Source: Patescibacteria group bacterium
GTDB taxonomy: Bacteria; Patescibacteriota; Patescibacteriia; WFTA01; S139-112
Reading direction: 5' to 3'
NCBI GenBank assembly: GCA_015485695.1
Contig: WFTB01000031.1
Location: forward strand, 1-36,361
Length of the DNA: 36,361 nucleotides
Made by a program: the position numbers and the translations under genes. Of this stretch, positions 36,247-36,361 are shown piece by piece (position 1 is the stretch's first letter; each line of letters begins with the position of its first letter). The notes under the pieces were generated by a model. It was not told where the DNA came from. It worked only from the letters and a program-made list of their open reading frames with translations, and did not search any database.

Positions 36247-36361
36247 GTTTGTGTATCTATACAACCAAGCTCGAACTTATTTTATCAAAATTGCTGAACA
36301 AAGGAAGGTTGCCGCCCGCTTCGCTCGCGACATATCCAACCCCGCGGCTCCGCCGCACGGC

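Noticed and set aside
1-36361. CRISPR array, transposase or prophage genes
   Set aside because: No regularly spaced direct repeats and no transposase, integrase or phage structural motifs seen in any ORF.

Overview
This looks like a compact bacterial housekeeping region, probably from a Candidate Phyla Radiation/Patescibacteria-type genome (inferred from the small gene set and shortened proteins; not provable from sequence alone). It spans the chromosomal origin neighbourhood: dnaN and dnaA on the minus strand, then rpmH-rnpA-yidD-yidC on the plus strand. Other recognisable genes are nusA, plsC, a PBP1A-type penicillin-binding protein, rnhB, trxA, rplS, an RluA-family pseudouridine synthase, a short SMC-like ATPase, infB, a DHH/NrnA-type phosphoesterase, clpP, rny, a YmdB-type phosphoesterase and HU. 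Five tRNAs are visible: Leu-UAA, Gly-GCC, Arg-CCU, Val-GAC and Leu-GAG. The best candidate for an undescribed system is a small divergon at about 2.1-4.2 kb. It pairs a PanD-like pyruvoyl aspartate decarboxylase with a SAM methyltransferase (4-nt gap), opposite a TrmB-like regulator, with a perfect palindrome between them, next to a tRNA-Gly whose flank carries duplicated sequence. Other notable items are an apparent strand-composition switch between dnaN and dnaA, a hinge-lacking SMC, a degenerate DAG-kinase-like protein, a degenerate DHH paralogue, a second TrmB divergon with an orphan solute-binding protein, and a triple Ig-like membrane protein.
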